Below, piece by piece: positions 6,426-6,432 of a stretch of 6,432 bases of DNA (position 1 is the stretch's first letter; each line of letters begins with the position of its first letter). The notes under the pieces were generated by a model. It saw only the letters and a program-made list of their open reading frames with translations, was not told the DNA's origin and made no database searches. Both the position numbers and the translations under genes were made by a program. Source of the stretch: an uncultured Spirochaetaceae bacterium (GTDB lineage Bacteria; Spirochaetota; Spirochaetia; Treponematales; Treponemataceae); the NCBI GenBank assembly GCA_902796985.1, contig CADBRC010000143.1, positions 1 through 6,432 on the forward strand, given 5' to 3'.

Positions 6426-6432
6426 GGCTAGC

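Noticed and set aside
6311..6432. CRISPR array
   Set aside because: The repeating blocks are only 7-8 nt, they change from row to row, and the 23-nt period is too short for repeat plus spacer.
6354..6432. End of another gene entering from the right (an open minus-strand frame to the edge)
   Set aside because: About 25 codons are open, but this is too short and too repeat-derived to support a gene. The sequence beyond the edge would decide it.

Overview
The window looks like a chromosomal housekeeping segment from a spirochaete, most likely a Treponema-type organism of moderate to fairly high G+C. This rests on gene content, protein style and a remembered treponemal-like order (rplU, prp, rpmA, obg, nadD, yqeK, LCP/LytR_C protein, rsfS). 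It could not be confirmed by a search. Almost everything is on the minus strand. No tRNA, rRNA, CRISPR array or insertion sequence was seen.

Layout, following minus-strand transcription from the right end. Bases 6167-6432 are non-coding. They hold a 23-nt periodic array of short shared blocks (6311-6425), an inverted repeat (6288-6320) and a probable sigma70-type promoter (6246-6275). Next come rplU (L21), prp (ribosomal-processing cysteine protease family) and rpmA (L27), closed by a convincing intrinsic terminator (5095-5128). Downstream of it lies a compact five-gene cluster: obgE, nadD, yqeK, an LCP/LytR_C envelope protein and rsfS. obgE/nadD and nadD/yqeK overlap, and yqeK and the LCP gene are only 2 nt apart.

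At the left, rpsP (S16) and the start of khpA form a separate minus-strand unit with its own strong promoter (463-491). Between rsfS and rpsP sits the only convincing plus-strand gene (622-933). It encodes a 103-residue protein that is about half Asp/Glu. It has a good ribosome-binding site and a candidate promoter whose -35 lies in a perfect 8-bp inverted repeat.

The genes share a theme of ribosome parts, ribosome assembly or silencing (L21, L27, S16, Prp, Obg, RsfS, KhpA) with NAD synthesis (NadD) and dinucleotide hydrolysis (YqeK). The points most worth a second look are: the acidic protein; a Prp with an intact His/Cys pair beside an L27 that has no N-terminal extension to cleave; the loss of key Arg positions in the LCP domain; and the 23-nt periodic array upstream of rplU.
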